64,000 nucleotides of DNA from Lentilactobacillus parafarraginis DSM 18390 = JCM 14109 (GCF_001435895.1 NZ_AZFZ01000004.1:26571-90570); one strand, 5' to 3'; counted from the stretch's first letter, positions 47,816-57,493 are shown. Program-made: numbers and translations. The notes: generated by a model from the letters alone, not told the origin.

Positions 47816-49006
47816 ATGGGAAAATCAATTGCAGTTAACGCTGGTAGCTCAACATTAAAGTACAAATTGTTCCAGATGCCAGAAGAAAAGGTCTTATCAA
47901 GTGGTGCCATTGATCGAATTGGGCTGGGATCATCCAGCATTTCAATCAAGTATGGTGATGGCAAAAAGTTTAAAGATACTCAGGATATCAACAACCACGA
48001 ACAGGCGATTCAGTTAGTACTGGATAAATTGTTGAGCTTGAACATTATCAAGGATTACAGTGAAATCACCGGCGTTGGTCATCGAATTGTTGCCGGTGGC
48101 GAAGAATTCCAAGATTCAGTGGTCATCACTGACGATGTTTTGAAGAAAATTGAAGGGCTTACAGAATTTGCGCCCCTTCATGAACCAGCCGCAATCCTTG
48201 GCATTAAAGCTTTTAAGAAGATTTTACCCAACGTCATTAGTATTGGTGTCTTTGACACATCGTTCCATACGACGTTGCCGGAAGTTAATTATATGTACAG
48301 TCTGCCATACGAATATTACCAAAAGTACAAGGTTCGTAAGTATGGCGCTCACGGGACGAGTTATCGGTACGTTTCTCAGCGGGCAGCTGACATTCTTGGC
48401 AAACCACTAGAAGACTTGAAGTTGGTTATCTTGCACTTAGGTGCCGGTGCTTCAATCGATGCCGTTAAGGACGGTAAGTCATTTGATACCTCGATGGGCT
48501 TCTCACCGGTTGCCGGGATCACAATGGCAACCAGATCTGGAGATGTGGATCCTTCAGCCCTTCAGTACGTAATGGAAAAGGAAAACATCAAGAGTATGGA
48601 TGATATGGTTGATATTTTGAACCATAAATCTGGCTTGACCGGGATCTCTGGAGTTTCAGCAGATATGCGGGAAATCGAAGGGGTCATGCACGAAAACCAC
48701 CGGGCAATGCTGGCTCGGGAAATTTTCAAGAACCGGATTATCCGGTATATTGGTAGTTATGTTGCTGAAATGGGTGGCATTGATGCGTTAGTTTATACTG
48801 CTGGAATCGGTGAAAACGACATCATGATCCGTCAAGAAGTTGCCGACAAACTGGGCTATTTCGGCATCAAAGTTGACCCTAAGAAGAATGATATTCGTGG
48901 TGAAGAACGCGATCTTTCAGCCGAAGGATCAACTGTTAAAACATTGTTAATCCCAACGGATGAAGAATTGATGATCGTTCGAGATATCGAGCGATTACGG
49001 AAGTAA
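47816..49006 (+). CDS. ackA: Acetate kinase
   Basis: A 396-residue enzyme interconverting acetyl phosphate plus ADP with acetate plus ATP; it provides ATP in heterofermentative sugar or agmatine/arginine-type metabolism. Seen: VNAGSSTLKYKLF at the start, VGHRIVAGGEEF, FDTSFHTTLP, LHLGAGASIDA and VYTAGIGEND, all characteristic of ASKHA acetate kinases. AGAGGAG precedes the ATG at 47816. The gene is just after the YtxK-like gene. Confidence 0.97.
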   Translation: MGKSIAVNAGSSTLKYKLFQMPEEKVLSSGAIDRIGLGSSSISIKYGDGKKFKDTQDINNHEQAIQLVLDKLLSLNIIKDYSEITGVGHRIVAGGEEFQDSVVITDDVLKKIEGLTEFAPLHEPAAILGIKAFKKILPNVISIGVFDTSFHTTLPEVNYMYSLPYEYYQKYKVRKYGAHGTSYRYVSQRAADILGKPLEDLKLVILHLGAGASIDAVKDGKSFDTSMGFSPVAGITMATRSGDVDPSALQYVMEKENIKSMDDMVDILNHKSGLTGISGVSADMREIEGVMHENHRAMLAREIFKNRIIRYIGSYVAEMGGIDALVYTAGIGENDIMIRQEVADKLGYFGIKVDPKKNDIRGEERDLSAEGSTVKTLLIPTDEELMIVRDIERLRK

Positions 49007-49063
49007 GCCCATTCGGCTTTGTTATGGATATGTTTTCCAGGTTTATGAACTAAGATAATTTGC

Positions 49064-49107
49064 GAGGCTGATCACAAAACTCTGCGTTTTGTTTCGGCCT
49101 CTTTGTT
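49064..49107 (+). terminator. Terminator after ackA
   Basis: GAGGC..CACAAAAC pairs imperfectly with GTTTTGTTTCGGCCTC, followed by TTTGTTT. Confidence 0.7.
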
Positions 49108-49149
49108 TCAACTATCTTGATTTGTTAATCTGCCAGAGGAGGTTTTTGT

Positions 49150-50529
49150 TTGGAGAGTCAAAATGACGATCATCAGTTATCACGTGGTCTTAAGAATCGT
49201 CACGTTCAGCTTATTGCGCTGGGTGGAACGATTGGGACCGGTTTATTTCTAGGTGCCGGCCAATCCATTCACTTAGCAGGACCGTCAATTATTTTAGCTT
49301 ATTTACTTGCAGGGTTCGCCTGTTTTCTTCTTATGAGAGCCCTGGGAGAATTACTTTTATCGGATCTCCATGGAAATTCCTTTGTGTTTTTTATTAAAAA
49401 GTATTTGGGCGAACGAGCCGGTTTCGTCATTGGGTGGACTTACTGGACATGTTGGATTTCAATTGCAATGGCTGATCTTACGGCCACTGGTTTGTACATC
49501 CAGTTTTGGTTTCCAAAAATTCCCGTTTGGTTAACTGGTTTGGTGGTGCTGACAATTCTGTTTGCGGTTAACATCATCGCCGTGTCGGCATTTGGCGAGA
49601 CGGAGTTCTGGCTTTCAATTATCAAGATTGCCGCAATTATCGCCCTGATTGTAATCGGAATCGTGTTGGTGGCGACGCATTATAAGACGCCTTATGGCCA
49701 TGCGGAACTATCAAATATCGTTGATGGTGGGTTGTTTGCCAATGGGATTTCCGGTTTTGTGTTGTCATTTCAAATGGTTCTCTTTGGATTTGCGGGAATT
49801 GAAATGATTGGAATGACGGCTTCGGAAACTCAAGATCCGGAAGTGACCATTCCAAAGAGTATTAACGAAGTGCCTACGCGGGTGCTCCTGTTTTACGTCG
49901 GGTCACTGCTGGCTTTGATGAGTATTTTTCCTTGGCAGCACGTATCGCCCACTTCCAGCCCGTTTGTTCAGGTTTTTTCGGGAATTGGCATTCGCTCAGC
50001 CGCCACAATTATTAACTTTGTGGTGTTGACCGCTTCAATTTCTGCTTGTAACAGTTCAATCTTCACCACGGGGCGGATGTTATTTTCACTCACGTTTAAC
50101 GGGAAGTCCAAGTTTCATCGGACGGTGGGGGTTCTGTCCAAACGCCAAATCCCGTTCAACGCAATTTTGTTCTCGACCGGGGTGATCGCAATGGTTGTCG
50201 TCCTCAGTATCCTGATGCCGGGAGATGTATTTAGCTTTATCTCCAGTGTGACGACGACGTGTTTCTTATTTGTCTGGGGAATGATTGTCCTGGCTCATTT
50301 AAAATTTAAAAAAGCGGCCAAAAAAACGGGGGCGGCAAAGCAGTTGAAATTCAAAATGCCCCTATACCCATTATCGGATTATTTCGTCTTGGCATTTTTG
50401 GTCTTCGTTGGGATTGTGTTGTTACTCAAGACCGAAACATTGATCGCCTTAATTGGTTCAGTCATCTGGTTGGCAGTTCTGTTCTTTGGAAAGGCATTTT
50501 CTGATCGCCTGGAGCGGCGGCGATCTTAA
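49150..50529 (+). CDS. APC-superfamily amino acid permease (AAT type)
   Basis: A 459-residue transporter with about 12 membrane helices. The first helix contains LIALGGTIGTGLFLGAG, the substrate-binding GTG motif of the AAT family, and FGFAGIEMIGMTASET follows in helix 6. Such proteins take up neutral or aromatic amino acids, or D-Ala/D-Ser/Gly, by proton symport; the substrate cannot be fixed. The start is TTG at 49150 after GGAGG. It is a single-gene unit. Confidence 0.9.
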   Translation: MESQNDDHQLSRGLKNRHVQLIALGGTIGTGLFLGAGQSIHLAGPSIILAYLLAGFACFLLMRALGELLLSDLHGNSFVFFIKKYLGERAGFVIGWTYWTCWISIAMADLTATGLYIQFWFPKIPVWLTGLVVLTILFAVNIIAVSAFGETEFWLSIIKIAAIIALIVIGIVLVATHYKTPYGHAELSNIVDGGLFANGISGFVLSFQMVLFGFAGIEMIGMTASETQDPEVTIPKSINEVPTRVLLFYVGSLLALMSIFPWQHVSPTSSPFVQVFSGIGIRSAATIINFVVLTASISACNSSIFTTGRMLFSLTFNGKSKFHRTVGVLSKRQIPFNAILFSTGVIAMVVVLSILMPGDVFSFISSVTTTCFLFVWGMIVLAHLKFKKAAKKTGAAKQLKFKMPLYPLSDYFVLAFLVFVGIVLLLKTETLIALIGSVIWLAVLFFGKAFSDRLERRRS

Positions 50530-50788
50530 TTTGAATTGATTCTGTCAGCGTCCCGCCATTGCAATTGGAGTTGGTAATTAAGCGTCATCATTTACCAAGC
50601 TCGGAAATTCTTGAGAAAGCTAATTGAATTGACCAGCCAACACTATTTCGGAAAGCGTTGACCACCAGCCTTTCATTTCCCACGATTCACCAACTGGGCG
50701 CTGGCTCATGAGACGCCATTTGACTGGGGTGGGTTATGGAGGCGTAGTATAATGAACGTGACCATTTCTGTTGAAAGAAGAATGTTAA
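50530..50788. other. 259-base gap before the phosphoesterase operon
   Basis: No open frame of interest. A TATAAT at 50748-50753 is a candidate -10 for the next gene, but TTGACT upstream is 22 bases away, too far for a normal -35. No clear terminator was found for the permease gene. Confidence 0.5.
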
Positions 50789-51397
50789 ATGCAGTATTTT
50801 ACAGCTGATACTCATTTTTTTCATGAGAGATTACTTGGCATTAGTGAGTTTGCGCCCCGGCCATTTTTAACCGTCGAAGACATGAATGATACCATTATTC
50901 AAAATTGGAATCGGCGGGTTGGCACGAATGATACCGTTTATCACCTTGGCGACATTGCGATTTTGCACACCCGTCCGGAAAAGGATGGCTTACAGCAAAT
51001 CCTTGATGTCTTGAATCAATTAAACGGTCATTTAATATTGGTCAAGGGCAACCATGATTCCCGGGCCCTCTTTAAATATCTCGAAAAAAATAATTATCTC
51101 ATTAAGGGTCAACCTAAGTTTGCTTTTCATGATGTTGGCGCATTGATTAAGATGAATCATTGTCAGTACTATATGACCCATTACCCAATGATGATGGGGA
51201 TTGTCAAGCAAATTATTAACCTGCACGGCCACATTCATCATTACTCGGTTCCAATCAAAGAGGATATCAACGTTGGGGTTGATACCCCAGAAGTCAGTTA
51301 TCTGAAAAAGAAACCACCGTTTGGCACGCCGTTTTCTGAGCAGGAGATTGAGGAAATGGTCGAAGGCAAACGGATTGATTTTTTGAAACGACATTAA
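50789..51397 (+). CDS. Calcineurin-like metallophosphoesterase
   Basis: A 202-residue metallophosphoesterase. Motifs in order: FTADTHFFHERLLG, YHLGDIAI, VKGNHDSRALF, MTHYPMM and LHGHIHHYS. The pattern is that of phage- and Firmicutes-type phosphoesterases of unknown substrate. AAGAAGAATG precedes the ATG at 50789. It lies 13 bases before the yunD-like gene and probably belongs to the same operon. Confidence 0.85.
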   Translation: MQYFTADTHFFHERLLGISEFAPRPFLTVEDMNDTIIQNWNRRVGTNDTVYHLGDIAILHTRPEKDGLQQILDVLNQLNGHLILVKGNHDSRALFKYLEKNNYLIKGQPKFAFHDVGALIKMNHCQYYMTHYPMMMGIVKQIINLHGHIHHYSVPIKEDINVGVDTPEVSYLKKKPPFGTPFSEQEIEEMVEGKRIDFLKRH

Positions 51398-51410
51398 TGG
51401 GTGGGACTAT

Positions 51411-52802
51411 ATGACGGAAAAAATAACGATTTTACACACAAACGATCTTCATTCGCATTTTGAAAATTGGCCGCGGATTCGGCGCTACCTTCTGCAAACC
51501 CGAAAACAATTAAATGCGCAGGCTGACTCAAGCGTGATTACCGTTGACTTGGGGGATGCCGTTGATCGCGTGCATCCGCTCACCGAAGTCACCAATGGCC
51601 AAGCCAACGTTGAATTGTTAAACCAAATTCACTATGATGCCGTAACCATTGGGAATAATGAAGGGCTGACCAACACCCATGAGCAATTAGACGAATTGTA
51701 CAAAGAAGCCAATTTTGACGTTGTCTTAGCTAACTTATTGGATATGAAAACCAAACTCATGCCCAAGTGGGCTCAGCCGACGAAGATTGTGACGACTCCG
51801 CAACACACCCGAGTATTGATTATCGGACTGACTGCGCCGTATACGCTGACGTATCCCATTTTGGGATGGCGGCCAATTGCTCCTGAAAAAATTTTGCCGC
51901 GAATTTTGAAGAAGAACGCCGGCAAGTATGACGTTGCCGTTCTTTTATCGCACTTGGGGTTACCTGAAGATCAGATTTTGGCACGCAAATTCCCTGAACT
52001 TGACGTGATTATCGGCTCACATACCCATCATCTGCTTGTTCACGGCCTGGTCATTAACCACTCTCTCTTAGCTGCGGCGGAAAAGTGGGGACACTATGTG
52101 GGTCGGATCACCCTTAATTTGGATGATCAACATCACATTATTGACCAAAAGGCCGAAGTGGTTAAAACCAGCACCCTGCCCGAAGAGCCTGAAGATAAAC
52201 GGGAAATTGACGGTTATGAGGAAACTGGTGAAAAACTCCTTGCCCGAAACAAATTAGCGAGAATTGAAACCCCCATGACGACCAGTTTGACAGGGAATTC
52301 CCGGCTGGTGAACGAAGGGATTCATGCAATTATGGAGAAGGCCGGCACTCAGGCTGGAATTTTGTCGTCGGGGCTGTTTTTAAGAGACTTACCAAAGGGA
52401 ATTGTTGACAGAAATCAGCTTCATCAGATGTTGCCACACGCCATGCATGTCATGCGCGTAACGTTAGGTGGCTATGATTTGTGGCGGCTAATTCGTGAAA
52501 TGGAGAAGAACCGTAATTTCTTAATTAAATTTCCGCAGAAGGGAATGGGATTTCGTGGTAAGGTATTCGGGGAGCTCCATTATGGTGGTTTACGCTATGA
52601 GCCCGATACTAGTAGACTTTATTATCGCGAGGAATTAGTTTCGCCGATCAAACAGTATCAAGTTGCGATGCCCGATCACTATTTATTTATCCCATTCTTT
52701 CCAACTTTGGAAATTGTTGGTAAAAATGATATTTTGTATGATGAAAGTTTACGGGATGTGTTTGGTGACTATCTTGCCAAGCACTATCCCATCAATGGAT
52801 GA
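51411..52802 (+). CDS. yunD: YunD-like metallophosphatase/5'-nucleotidase-family protein
   Basis: A 463-residue protein with an N-terminal metallophosphatase domain (ILHTNDLHSHFE, DLGDAVDR, TIGNNEGL, LLSHLGLP, IGSHTHHLL) and a C-terminal 5'-nucleotidase domain (from about 270). No signal peptide, unlike secreted 5'-nucleotidases, so it is likely cytoplasmic as YunD. It stands directly before yutD and the HAD gene, a conserved Bacilli cluster. The substrate is unknown. Confidence 0.9.
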   Translation: MTEKITILHTNDLHSHFENWPRIRRYLLQTRKQLNAQADSSVITVDLGDAVDRVHPLTEVTNGQANVELLNQIHYDAVTIGNNEGLTNTHEQLDELYKEANFDVVLANLLDMKTKLMPKWAQPTKIVTTPQHTRVLIIGLTAPYTLTYPILGWRPIAPEKILPRILKKNAGKYDVAVLLSHLGLPEDQILARKFPELDVIIGSHTHHLLVHGLVINHSLLAAAEKWGHYVGRITLNLDDQHHIIDQKAEVVKTSTLPEEPEDKREIDGYEETGEKLLARNKLARIETPMTTSLTGNSRLVNEGIHAIMEKAGTQAGILSSGLFLRDLPKGIVDRNQLHQMLPHAMHVMRVTLGGYDLWRLIREMEKNRNFLIKFPQKGMGFRGKVFGELHYGGLRYEPDTSRLYYREELVSPIKQYQVAMPDHYLFIPFFPTLEIVGKNDILYDESLRDVFGDYLAKHYPING

Positions 52803-52816
52803 GAGGGGGAAGTTCG

Positions 52817-53503
52817 ATGGATCGAAAACAATTAGATACGTTGATTGCACAGCGCGATGAGAATCGCCATCCCTTAGCTCAAATAAGGCGGGAAAGTGAA
52901 ACTGAATTTACGATTAACAATCATAAATACGAAGTCGTGCACAGTTTTAATGACGGATTTAACTTTGAAGAATTTATTCGCCGCTATAACCCGGCACTTA
53001 GCCAGTATGATTATATCGTTGGCGATTGGGGTTACGGCCAGTTGCGCCTTAAAGGATTCTATAGTGAAACTCGTGACGAGGTGAAGGGGCCATTTATCAC
53101 GGCCCTAAATGATTACTTGCTTGAGGATGTTAATTTTGGATCAGCCAACTTTGTGGTTCACAATTTAGAAGCGCGACCGGTCATTCGAAAAGCGACCCAT
53201 TCGCGCAGCCGCCGTCACTCCGGCCGGAATCGATCACGCAACAATAACTCTCGAAGTAATCCCGGCCGTCAGCAGAATTCCCGGAATCATGACAATCCGC
53301 AACATGAGCACCAAAATAATCATGAAAATGAAACCAAACACCGCAATCACAATGGGAATCGTCGGAACCATCGTAATCATGCGTTTGTTGAACAAAAGGT
53401 CAAACCAGTCAAACCATCACTGGAAAAGCGGGATAATCTTGTGGTGACTAAGGAAGCCGAGTCGAATAATCATCACTTTATTATTCGTGAAAGTAAAAAA
53501 TGA
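52817..53503 (+). CDS. yutD: YutD-family protein with long Asn/His/Arg-rich tail
   Basis: About 228 residues. The first 105 residues are the YutD/DUF1027 domain: YEVVHSFNDGFNFEEFIRRY, YDYIVGDWGYGQLRLKGFY and a VNFGSANFVVHNLE end. Typical YutD proteins end about there; here residues about 115-195 are almost only Asn, Arg, His, Ser and Gln, then a normal-looking end with a hydrophobic-charged FIIRESKK. GAGGGGGAAG supports the ATG at 52817. It overlaps the next gene by four bases. Function unknown. Confidence 0.87.
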   Translation: MDRKQLDTLIAQRDENRHPLAQIRRESETEFTINNHKYEVVHSFNDGFNFEEFIRRYNPALSQYDYIVGDWGYGQLRLKGFYSETRDEVKGPFITALNDYLLEDVNFGSANFVVHNLEARPVIRKATHSRSRRHSGRNRSRNNNSRSNPGRQQNSRNHDNPQHEHQNNHENETKHRNHNGNRRNHRNHAFVEQKVKPVKPSLEKRDNLVVTKEAESNNHHFIIRESKK

Positions 53504-54294
53504 GCGAAGGGACCAAGCAATTGAAAAATTACAAGGGTTACTTTATTGATCTTGACGGCACTGTCTATGCTGGCAAGAAACGGATTCCAGCTGCCAAGCG
53601 GTTCATTGCCAGCCTTCAAGAACACCACAAACCGTTTTTATTTGTCACCAACAATTCGACCCAGTTACCAAGGGATGTTGTCAAGAATTTAAGCGAAAAT
53701 CATGATATTCATGTTCAGCCTGAAAATGTGTACACATCAGGAATGGCGACCGTTGACTATATGTTAGCCAACAAGCCCCGTGCGAATCCATCGGTATACA
53801 TTGTTGGCGAGATTGGCCTGAAGCAAGTGATCTTGGCCAATGGCTTTCGATTAGATTCTGACCATCCGGACTTTGTGGTGGTCGGCCTCGATTCGGATCT
53901 TACCTATGAGAAGCTCTCCGAGGCCGTCTTAGCCATTCGAAGCGGGTCAACCTTCATTGGTACCAACCCTGACACAAACATCCCCAAAGAGCGGGGAATG
54001 ATGCCTGGCGCTGGTTCAGTCGTAAAGTTTGTTGAGTACGCAACTCAGCAGGCACCCATCATGATTGGCAAGCCGCGTCCCCGAATCATTGAGAGTGCGT
54101 TAAAAAAAATCGGCCTCGCAAAAGATGAGGTCGTCATGATTGGCGATAATTATAATACTGATATCAAGGCAGGAATGAATGCCGGCATTGATACTTTGCT
54201 GGTATACAGCGGCTTGTCGACTCGGCAACAGGTTAGCAAAGAATCAAATTTGCCGACGTATCAAATTGATTCTCTGGATGAATGGCAGGTATAG
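53500..54294 (+). CDS. yutF: HAD-IIA family sugar-phosphatase (NagD/YutF-like)
   Basis: A 264-residue phosphatase of the TIGR01457 type. Motif I is FIDLDGTVYAG, motif II VTNNST, motif III MIGKPRPRI with the Lys, and motif IV MIGDNYNTDIKAGMNAG. The middle holds the C2-type cap. Known relatives act on sugar phosphates or nucleotide monophosphates; the substrate here is not shown. It starts inside the yutD stop (ATGA) and a membrane-protein gene follows at once. Confidence 0.9.
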   Translation: MSEGTKQLKNYKGYFIDLDGTVYAGKKRIPAAKRFIASLQEHHKPFLFVTNNSTQLPRDVVKNLSENHDIHVQPENVYTSGMATVDYMLANKPRANPSVYIVGEIGLKQVILANGFRLDSDHPDFVVVGLDSDLTYEKLSEAVLAIRSGSTFIGTNPDTNIPKERGMMPGAGSVVKFVEYATQQAPIMIGKPRPRIIESALKKIGLAKDEVVMIGDNYNTDIKAGMNAGIDTLLVYSGLSTRQQVSKESNLPTYQIDSLDEWQV

Positions 54295-54297
54295 ATC

Positions 54298-54942
54298 ATG
54301 ACCTATACGATCAAACAAATTGGATATGCGCTGACCGTGTTGCTGGGATGCTTGTCGCTGGCGATCTTTATGACGGTTAATTCGGTTTGGCTTTTTGATC
54401 TCAATATGGGGCCGTTGCACTTGGGAGAAGTGACTGGATTAACCCGTTCACAAATGCATGCCGAATATATGCGGATGATCAACTATATCCAAAATCCTTT
54501 TAACCATTCGTTAAAGTTTGAGTATTTCCTGAGTTCGAATGCGGGGCTGCAGCATTTTAAGGATGTTCGGCACCTCGTAATGTTCAATAACCTGATGATG
54601 GTGATTTTTGTGCCGCTGACGGTCTTCTGCTTGTGGCGGCTCACAAAAAAATCACTGACGTGGTTGCTGATAACCCCTATTAAGGTCGTCGTCAGCTTGT
54701 CGTTAGTGATCATTGCAATGATGCTGATTAATTTTGAGCAGGTTTTTATTTTCTTTCATGAATTACTGTTTCGGAATCGTGACTGGATATTTGATCCCAA
54801 TTCTGATCCGGTTATTAACATGTTGCCGGACACGTTTTTTTTGGAATGCTTCGGCCTGTTTTTTGGGCTGTTTTTGGCACTCAATGTTATGATTTATGTG
54901 CTGGCAAAGCGATCGCTTGACGTCAAGCCAAGTGATCGGTAG
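54298..54942 (+). CDS. DUF1461/TIGR01906 integral membrane protein
   Basis: A 214-residue membrane protein with about five helices. The outward segment after helix 1 carries LGEVTGLTRSQMHAEYMRMI and an NYIQNP motif, then FSSNAGLQHFKDV-like LSSNAGLQHFKDVRHL, which fits the TIGR01906 family found after yutF in lactobacilli and streptococci. Function unknown. It begins 3 bases after the HAD stop and ends the operon; no obvious terminator follows. Confidence 0.85.
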   Translation: MTYTIKQIGYALTVLLGCLSLAIFMTVNSVWLFDLNMGPLHLGEVTGLTRSQMHAEYMRMINYIQNPFNHSLKFEYFLSSNAGLQHFKDVRHLVMFNNLMMVIFVPLTVFCLWRLTKKSLTWLLITPIKVVVSLSLVIIAMMLINFEQVFIFFHELLFRNRDWIFDPNSDPVINMLPDTFFLECFGLFFGLFLALNVMIYVLAKRSLDVKPSDR

Positions 54943-54972
54943 TGGGTTACTCATCTTTGGTAAGTCATTTAA

Positions 54973-55161
54973 TTATGCGGGTTTCTTCATTAGCAGCCAC
55001 AGGACTAAATAAACAATGATTCCTGGGAAAAGCGGCGTGAGGGCTAACAATAAAAAGATTAGTCGAGCAACAGTCAGGTTCCAGTTGTAATACTCACTAA
55101 GCCCGCCAATTACCCCAGCAATGACGCGGTGTTCTTTGGAACGGTAAATGTTAACTTTCAT
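54973..55161 (-). CDS. Small PspC-domain protein
   Basis: About 62 residues: MKVNIYRSKEHRVIAGVIGG, LSEYYNWNLTVARLIFLL, then a second hydrophobic stretch and a lysine end. This is the PspC/phage-shock domain alone, a small membrane protein linked to envelope stress in other bacteria. AAGAAGGAT on the minus strand fixes the ATG at 55161; the open frame continues further upstream without a site. Confidence 0.88.
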   Translation of the reverse strand: MKVNIYRSKEHRVIAGVIGGLSEYYNWNLTVARLIFLLLALTPLFPGIIVYLVLWLLMKKPA

Positions 55162-55279
55162 TGTGATATCCTTCTTTCTGATCATTAATAAATAATTAAG
55201 GCTGTTTAACAGAATAGAAAACAGCTTATGATTATGATACACTATTATGTTAGATAAACGAAACAACTAGGAGAATTCT

Positions 55280-55531
55280 ATGTTAACAATAAATATTAAT
55301 GGTAATTTAGGTAATCAGGAAGTCCAACTTTCTGATAATTCATTTGGTCAACTAGCTGGAATTCGGGTCTTCGGTGGCATTGCCGGTGGCCCCCAAGTCA
55401 TTCAGTGGACCTTTACATCGACGGGCCATAAGCATGAAGGATTTGTTTATGCTGGAGACTTAGTTGAAGGTTTGGTTATCAATTCAATCACCGGGAAAAA
55501 TCAGTATAAGGTGCATTTTGTAACCAAATAA
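55280..55531 (+). CDS. Small hypothetical protein
   Basis: An 83-residue protein I do not recognise. It has no signal peptide or membrane segment; the sequence alternates short polar and beta-type stretches (LTININGNLGNQEVQLSDN, GLVINSITGKNQYKVHFVTK) with many Gly and Asn. A strong GGAG ribosome site stands before the ATG at 55280. It is divergent from the PspC gene and 108 bases ahead of mvaS. Confidence 0.65.
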   Translation: MLTININGNLGNQEVQLSDNSFGQLAGIRVFGGIAGGPQVIQWTFTSTGHKHEGFVYAGDLVEGLVINSITGKNQYKVHFVTK

Positions 55532-55639
55532 AATCAGTGGACGAAAAAGATCACTTGATACATAATGGGACGAAGATTTAAGCTGGCATTTCTGAGCGGT
55601 AAATCTTGGTCTCATTCTTTTATAAAGGAGTTTTATTCA

Positions 55640-56815
55640 ATGAGTGCAGGAATCGATAAGATTGCTTTCTTTACATCGCCATACTTTATTGACATGACTG
55701 ACCTGGCAAATGCTCGTGGGGAGGATCCCAATAAATATTTGATTGGAATTGGTCAGCAAAAGCAAGCGGTGATCCCCCCAACGCAGGATGTGGTGACGCT
55801 AGCGGCCAATGCAGCTTCCAGTATTTTGACCCCAGCAGATAAGGCTAGTATCGACATGGTCATTTTGGGAACTGAAAGTGGGATTGATAATTCCAAAGCA
55901 GCGGCAATCTACGTTCAATCGTTACTGGGAATTTCTAAAAGGGCCCGATCGTTTGAAGTTAAACAAGCCTGTTACGGGGGAACTGCGGGTATTCAAATGG
56001 GGATGGATCATCTCCGCAGCCATCCAACCAGTAAGGTTTTGGTAATTGCCTCGGATATTGCCCGATATGGGTTGAACACGCCTGGTGAAGTGACGCAGGG
56101 CGGTGGGGCGGTGGCAATGTTGCTGACAGCCGATCCCCGAATCCTAGTGATTGAAGATAAAACGGCGTTTCATTCTGATAACATTATGGATTTTTGGCGC
56201 CCACTCTATCGGCGTGAGGCTTTAGTTGACGGTCATTACTCCAACAATGTGTATGTCGATTTTTTTAATCAAACGTGGCGGGACTATCAAAATCATTATC
56301 AACTTGCGATTGATGACTTTAATGCCCTGATTTTTCATTTGCCATATCCAAAAATGGGACTTAAAGCGCTCCGGTCGGTTGTTCATGAGAGTCATCACCC
56401 AACTAAATTGATGGCGGCATTTGATGCGGCTAAGACCTATAATTCCCAGGTGGGGAATTTGTACACTGGTTCCCTGTACCTGAGTCTATTGTCGCTGTTA
56501 GCGAATGATACGATGCTCAAGCCCCATGATCGAATTGGTTTGTTCAGTTATGGATCCGGGGCCCAGGGTGAATTTTATAGTGCCCGGATTGGGGATGGGG
56601 TTAAGTCTGATGATCTCCGCCAGCACCTTAATTCACAGCTGAATAACCGGCAGCAGTTAACGATCGCTGAGTATGAAGCCCTATATAGAACGTCTCTACC
56701 ACTAGATGGTGGTGACCGCACATTTGACACGCGGACTGATCACAGCCCATATATTTTAAAGGGCCGGATCGATAACCGGCGCCAGTATGAGTATCAAAAT
56801 GGGGAAACCGGGTAA
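55640..56815 (+). CDS. mvaS: Hydroxymethylglutaryl-CoA synthase
   Basis: About 391 residues. It condenses acetyl-CoA with acetoacetyl-CoA, the second step of the mevalonate route to isoprenoids in lactobacilli. The nucleophilic Cys is in KQACYGGTAG (about 110), the general base Glu in LGTESGID, and His in IFHLPYPKMG. The frame is open from 55565, but AAGGAG at 55626-55631 sets the start at ATG 55640, giving MSAGIDKIAFFTSPYFIDM. No other mevalonate gene is in the window. Confidence 0.96.
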   Translation: MSAGIDKIAFFTSPYFIDMTDLANARGEDPNKYLIGIGQQKQAVIPPTQDVVTLAANAASSILTPADKASIDMVILGTESGIDNSKAAAIYVQSLLGISKRARSFEVKQACYGGTAGIQMGMDHLRSHPTSKVLVIASDIARYGLNTPGEVTQGGGAVAMLLTADPRILVIEDKTAFHSDNIMDFWRPLYRREALVDGHYSNNVYVDFFNQTWRDYQNHYQLAIDDFNALIFHLPYPKMGLKALRSVVHESHHPTKLMAAFDAAKTYNSQVGNLYTGSLYLSLLSLLANDTMLKPHDRIGLFSYGSGAQGEFYSARIGDGVKSDDLRQHLNSQLNNRQQLTIAEYEALYRTSLPLDGGDRTFDTRTDHSPYILKGRIDNRRQYEYQNGETG

Positions 56816-56852
56816 AAAAAGAGCAGCCAACAAAATAATTTGTTAGCTGTTC
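56814..56852 (-). terminator. lexA terminator
   Basis: On the minus strand GAACAGCTAACAAA pairs with TTTGTTGGCTGCTC and is followed by seven Ts (A-run at 56814-56820). It overlaps the mvaS stop codon. Confidence 0.85.
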
Positions 56853-56863
56853 CCGATATTGTT

Positions 56864-57493
56864 CTAGTTAATTTCATTACGATAAAGGCTGACCACTTTT
56901 CCAAGAATGCTAACGCGGGTTAGGATAATCGGGGCCATCGTGTCATTTTCGGGCTGCAGTCTGAAATGATCGCTTTCCTTGAAAAATCGTTTGCACGTTG
57001 CTTCGTTTTCATCGGTCATTGCAATGACGATATCCCCATTATCAGCGTATGCTTGTTTACGAACAACCACGTAGTCGCCATTTAAAATGCCGGCATTAAT
57101 CATACTTTCACCACGGATTTGTAGCATAAACAACGGTTGATCGTCAGTTGCTAATTCTGGTGGCAACGGGAAGTAATCGGTTGCTTCCTCAACGGCGAGG
57201 ATCGGCTCGCCAGCCGTAACGGTTCCCAGAATGGGGATTTGTTTTTGCTTTGGCGCGATCCCTAAGAGGTCCATTCCGGCTGCGGTGACTTCCAGTGCCC
57301 GAGGCTTTGAGGGATCCTTTACAATATAGCCCTTTCGTTCTAGTCTGGAAATATGACCATGAACGGTCGAGGTAGAGGAGAGATTGACCGCTTCGCCAAT
57401 TTCGCGGACGGTTGGCGGATAGCCCTTCTCGTTAACCTTTTCCCAAATATAGTGGAGAATTTTGTATTGCTTACTATCGGAATTTTTTGTCAT
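56864..57493 (-). CDS. lexA: LexA repressor
   Basis: A 209-residue SOS repressor. N-terminal winged helix (about 1-70) with [20 protein letters not shown]; the Ala94-Gly95 self-cleavage bond in [10 protein letters not shown]; catalytic Ser130 in [10 protein letters not shown] and Lys168 in ATCKRFF. RecA-ssDNA triggers self-cleavage. It is divergent from ynzC, with a near-consensus LexA box between them, so both are probably controlled. recA, ruvAB and dinB in this window carry similar boxes. Confidence 0.97.
   Translation of the reverse strand: MTKNSDSKQYKILHYIWEKVNEKGYPPTVREIGEAVNLSSTSTVHGHISRLERKGYIVKDPSKPRALEVTAAGMDLLGIAPKQKQIPILGTVTAGEPILAVEEATDYFPLPPELATDDQPLFMLQIRGESMINAGILNGDYVVVRKQAYADNGDIVIAMTDENEATCKRFFKESDHFRLQPENDTMAPIILTRVSILGKVVSLYRNEIN

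Noticed and set aside
55565..55639. N-terminal extension of mvaS
   Set aside because: The extra 25 residues have no ribosome site; AAGGAG precedes the ATG at 55640, and known HMG-CoA synthases start there.
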